A stretch of DNA of 5,232 bases from the NCBI GenBank assembly GCA_013815535.1, contig JACDGC010000328.1:1-5232 (forward strand). The letters are read 5' to 3'. The translations under genes were made by a program, and so were the position numbers. Below, piece by piece: positions 4,240-5,232 of this stretch (position 1 is its first letter; the number at the start of each line of letters is the position of its first letter). Below the pieces are notes generated by a model. It worked only from the letters and a program-made list of their open reading frames with translations. It had not been told where the DNA came from and ran no database searches. Source of the DNA: Ktedonobacterales bacterium (lineage in GTDB: Bacteria; Chloroflexota; Ktedonobacteria; Ktedonobacterales; JACDGC01).

Positions 4240-5232
4240 ATGCAGGTCGTTTTCCTTGGAGGAGCTAGCGGCATTGGTGCATCGTGCCTCGCCATACATG
4301 TCGGAGATCAATGGATTGTCATCGACGCCGGGGTCCGCATCGGCGGCACCAGCGATCCCCTGCCGGATCTCGCCTTCCTCCATGACAAATCCGTCGCAGC
4401 GATCTATATCACGCATGCGCATGCCGACCACATTGGCGCGCTGCCCCTCCTGCATGCCTCCTTCCCCGCCACCCCCATCTATGCCACGCGCGCCACCTGC
4501 CTCCTCATGGAGGTTATGCTCGCGGATGCGCTCACCATCATGGCCCGCCGTGCCGTCGAAGAACTTGAAGTCCCCCTCTACACTCCCGCCCAGGTCACGG
4601 CGACCCTCGCCGCGCTGCGTCCCATGCCTGTCGGCACCTCCTTCGCCGTGGCAGGCATCCCCGACCTCCACATCACCGCCACCCTCGCTGGCCATATCGC
4701 CGGGGCGGTCTGTCTCAGTCTCGCGGCTCCGGACGGGCGACTCGTGGTCAGTGGCGACATCAGCCTCACCGCGCAGCGTACCGTCCCCGGTGCCTCCATC
4801 CCGCCCCTGTCCCATCCCGATCTGCTGATCCTCGAAAGCACCTATGGCCGCAGCACCCTGCACGCCAATCGCCCGGCCGAGGAGGTGCGCCTGGCTGAAC
4901 GGGTCGCCACGATCATCGCCGGCGGCGGCCACTGTCTGATTCCGGCCTTCGCCCTGGGTCGGGCCCAGGAAATCACCCTCATCCTGCTGGCGCTGCAGGG
5001 CGCCAAACAGATCCCGCGCTTCCCCATCTACACCGATGGGCTGGTGCGACGCGTCACCGCCGCCTATACGCATCTCCCCGAAGTCCTCAACCCCCGCCTG
5101 GCCAATGCCCTGCGGCGCGGGCGGCATCCCTTCGCGGCATCCAACCTGGAGGCCGTGCGCGATCTGGCGCATCGTGAGGCCATCCTGCGTGGCCCCCCGG
5201 CCTGCATCATCGCCAGTTCCGGCATGCTCACC
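4240..5232 (+). CDS. beta-CASP metallo-hydrolase, RNase J/CPSF73-like (3' end outside window)
   Basis: The 331 codons present encode a metallo-beta-lactamase-fold enzyme of the beta-CASP group, which cuts or trims RNA using two zinc ions in the cytoplasm. The zinc-binding motif is HAHADH (His59, His61, Asp63, His64). The next ligands are His152 in LAGHIAGA and Asp173 in VVSGDIS. The beta-CASP insert begins with motif A, ESTYG (Glu199), followed by GGGHCLIPAFALGRAQE (228-244) and YTDGLVRRV. The last visible block, IIASSGMLT (323-331), precedes the C-terminal beta-CASP histidines, which lie beyond the edge. The N-terminus GGASGIGAS and the block GDISLTAQRTVPGA are typical of the Chloroflexota version (COG1236 type). 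Third codon positions are strongly G/C, unlike the genes to the left, which suggests a resident core gene. The exact RNA target is unknown. Confidence 0.93.
   Translation, partial: MQVVFLGGASGIGASCLAIHVGDQWIVIDAGVRIGGTSDPLPDLAFLHDKSVAAIYITHAHADHIGALPLLHASFPATPIYATRATCLLMEVMLADALTIMARRAVEELEVPLYTPAQVTATLAALRPMPVGTSFAVAGIPDLHITATLAGHIAGAVCLSLAAPDGRLVVSGDISLTAQRTVPGASIPPLSHPDLLILESTYGRSTLHANRPAEEVRLAERVATIIAGGGHCLIPAFALGRAQEITLILLALQGAKQIPRFPIYTDGLVRRVTAAYTHLPEVLNPRLANALRRGRHPFAASNLEAVRDLAHREAILRGPPACIIASSGMLT

Noticed and set aside
4256..4828. Plus-strand 190-codon open frame rich in Pro and Ser
   Set aside because: Out-of-frame shadow of the beta-CASP gene, with no ribosome binding site or recognisable domain.
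4222..5172. Long open frame of 316 codons on the minus strand
   Set aside because: It is the antisense of the beta-CASP gene, kept open by that gene's high GC third positions. Its product is low-complexity Gly/Asp/Glu-rich with no family motif, while the plus frame carries every beta-CASP motif.
1..5232. CRISPR array, tRNA or rRNA genes, riboswitch
   Set aside because: No regularly spaced repeat-spacer pattern longer than the three GTGCCAC heptamers exists, and no tRNA T-arm sequence or rRNA-like stretch was found by eye on either strand.

Overview
The window looks like an accessory stretch of a free-living bacterial chromosome, most likely Chloroflexota. This is an inference from three things: a secreted protein with a Pro/Thr-rich 'PTVEVPTATPDP' linker, an ISL3-type transposase carrying an inserted helix-turn-helix segment, and a beta-CASP metallo-hydrolase of the kind common in that phylum. 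No RNA gene or taxonomic marker is present to prove it.

Layout. (1) Positions 1-1109, minus strand: the first 369 codons of an unrecognised secreted, cysteine-rich protein that runs off the left edge. (2) 1110-1292: a control region shared by divergent genes. It holds a dyad and overlapping inverted repeats on the minus-gene side. On the plus side it holds a TATAAT box followed by three exact GTGCCAC repeats at an 11-bp period. (3) 1293-1415, plus strand: the first 40 codons of an XRE-type regulator, cut off before its recognition helix. (4) 1551-2402, minus strand: an intact transglutaminase-like cysteine hydrolase with a visible Cys-His-Asp triad. (5) About 2441-3533, minus strand: a badly decayed ISL3-family insertion sequence. 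Its transposase has an internal deletion, frame breaks, tandem stops and a 22-bp perfect palindrome. (6) About 3534-3872, minus strand: the TIR domain of a probable NAD-cleaving, defence-type protein, broken by a one-base frameshift and then cut off by the ISL3 remnant. (7) 3873-4239: no convincing gene, one short perfect palindrome. (8) 4240-5232, plus strand: the N-terminal 331 codons of a beta-CASP RNA-processing metallo-hydrolase, running off the right edge.

The window reads as a decaying island (dead regulator, dead TIR gene, dead IS) around one intact hydrolase. A well-conserved, GC-rich housekeeping-type gene lies on the right and a live-looking surface protein on the left. I see no complete new multi-gene system. 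The most interesting items are the GTGCCAC array, the broken TIR gene and the long palindrome in the transposase remnant.
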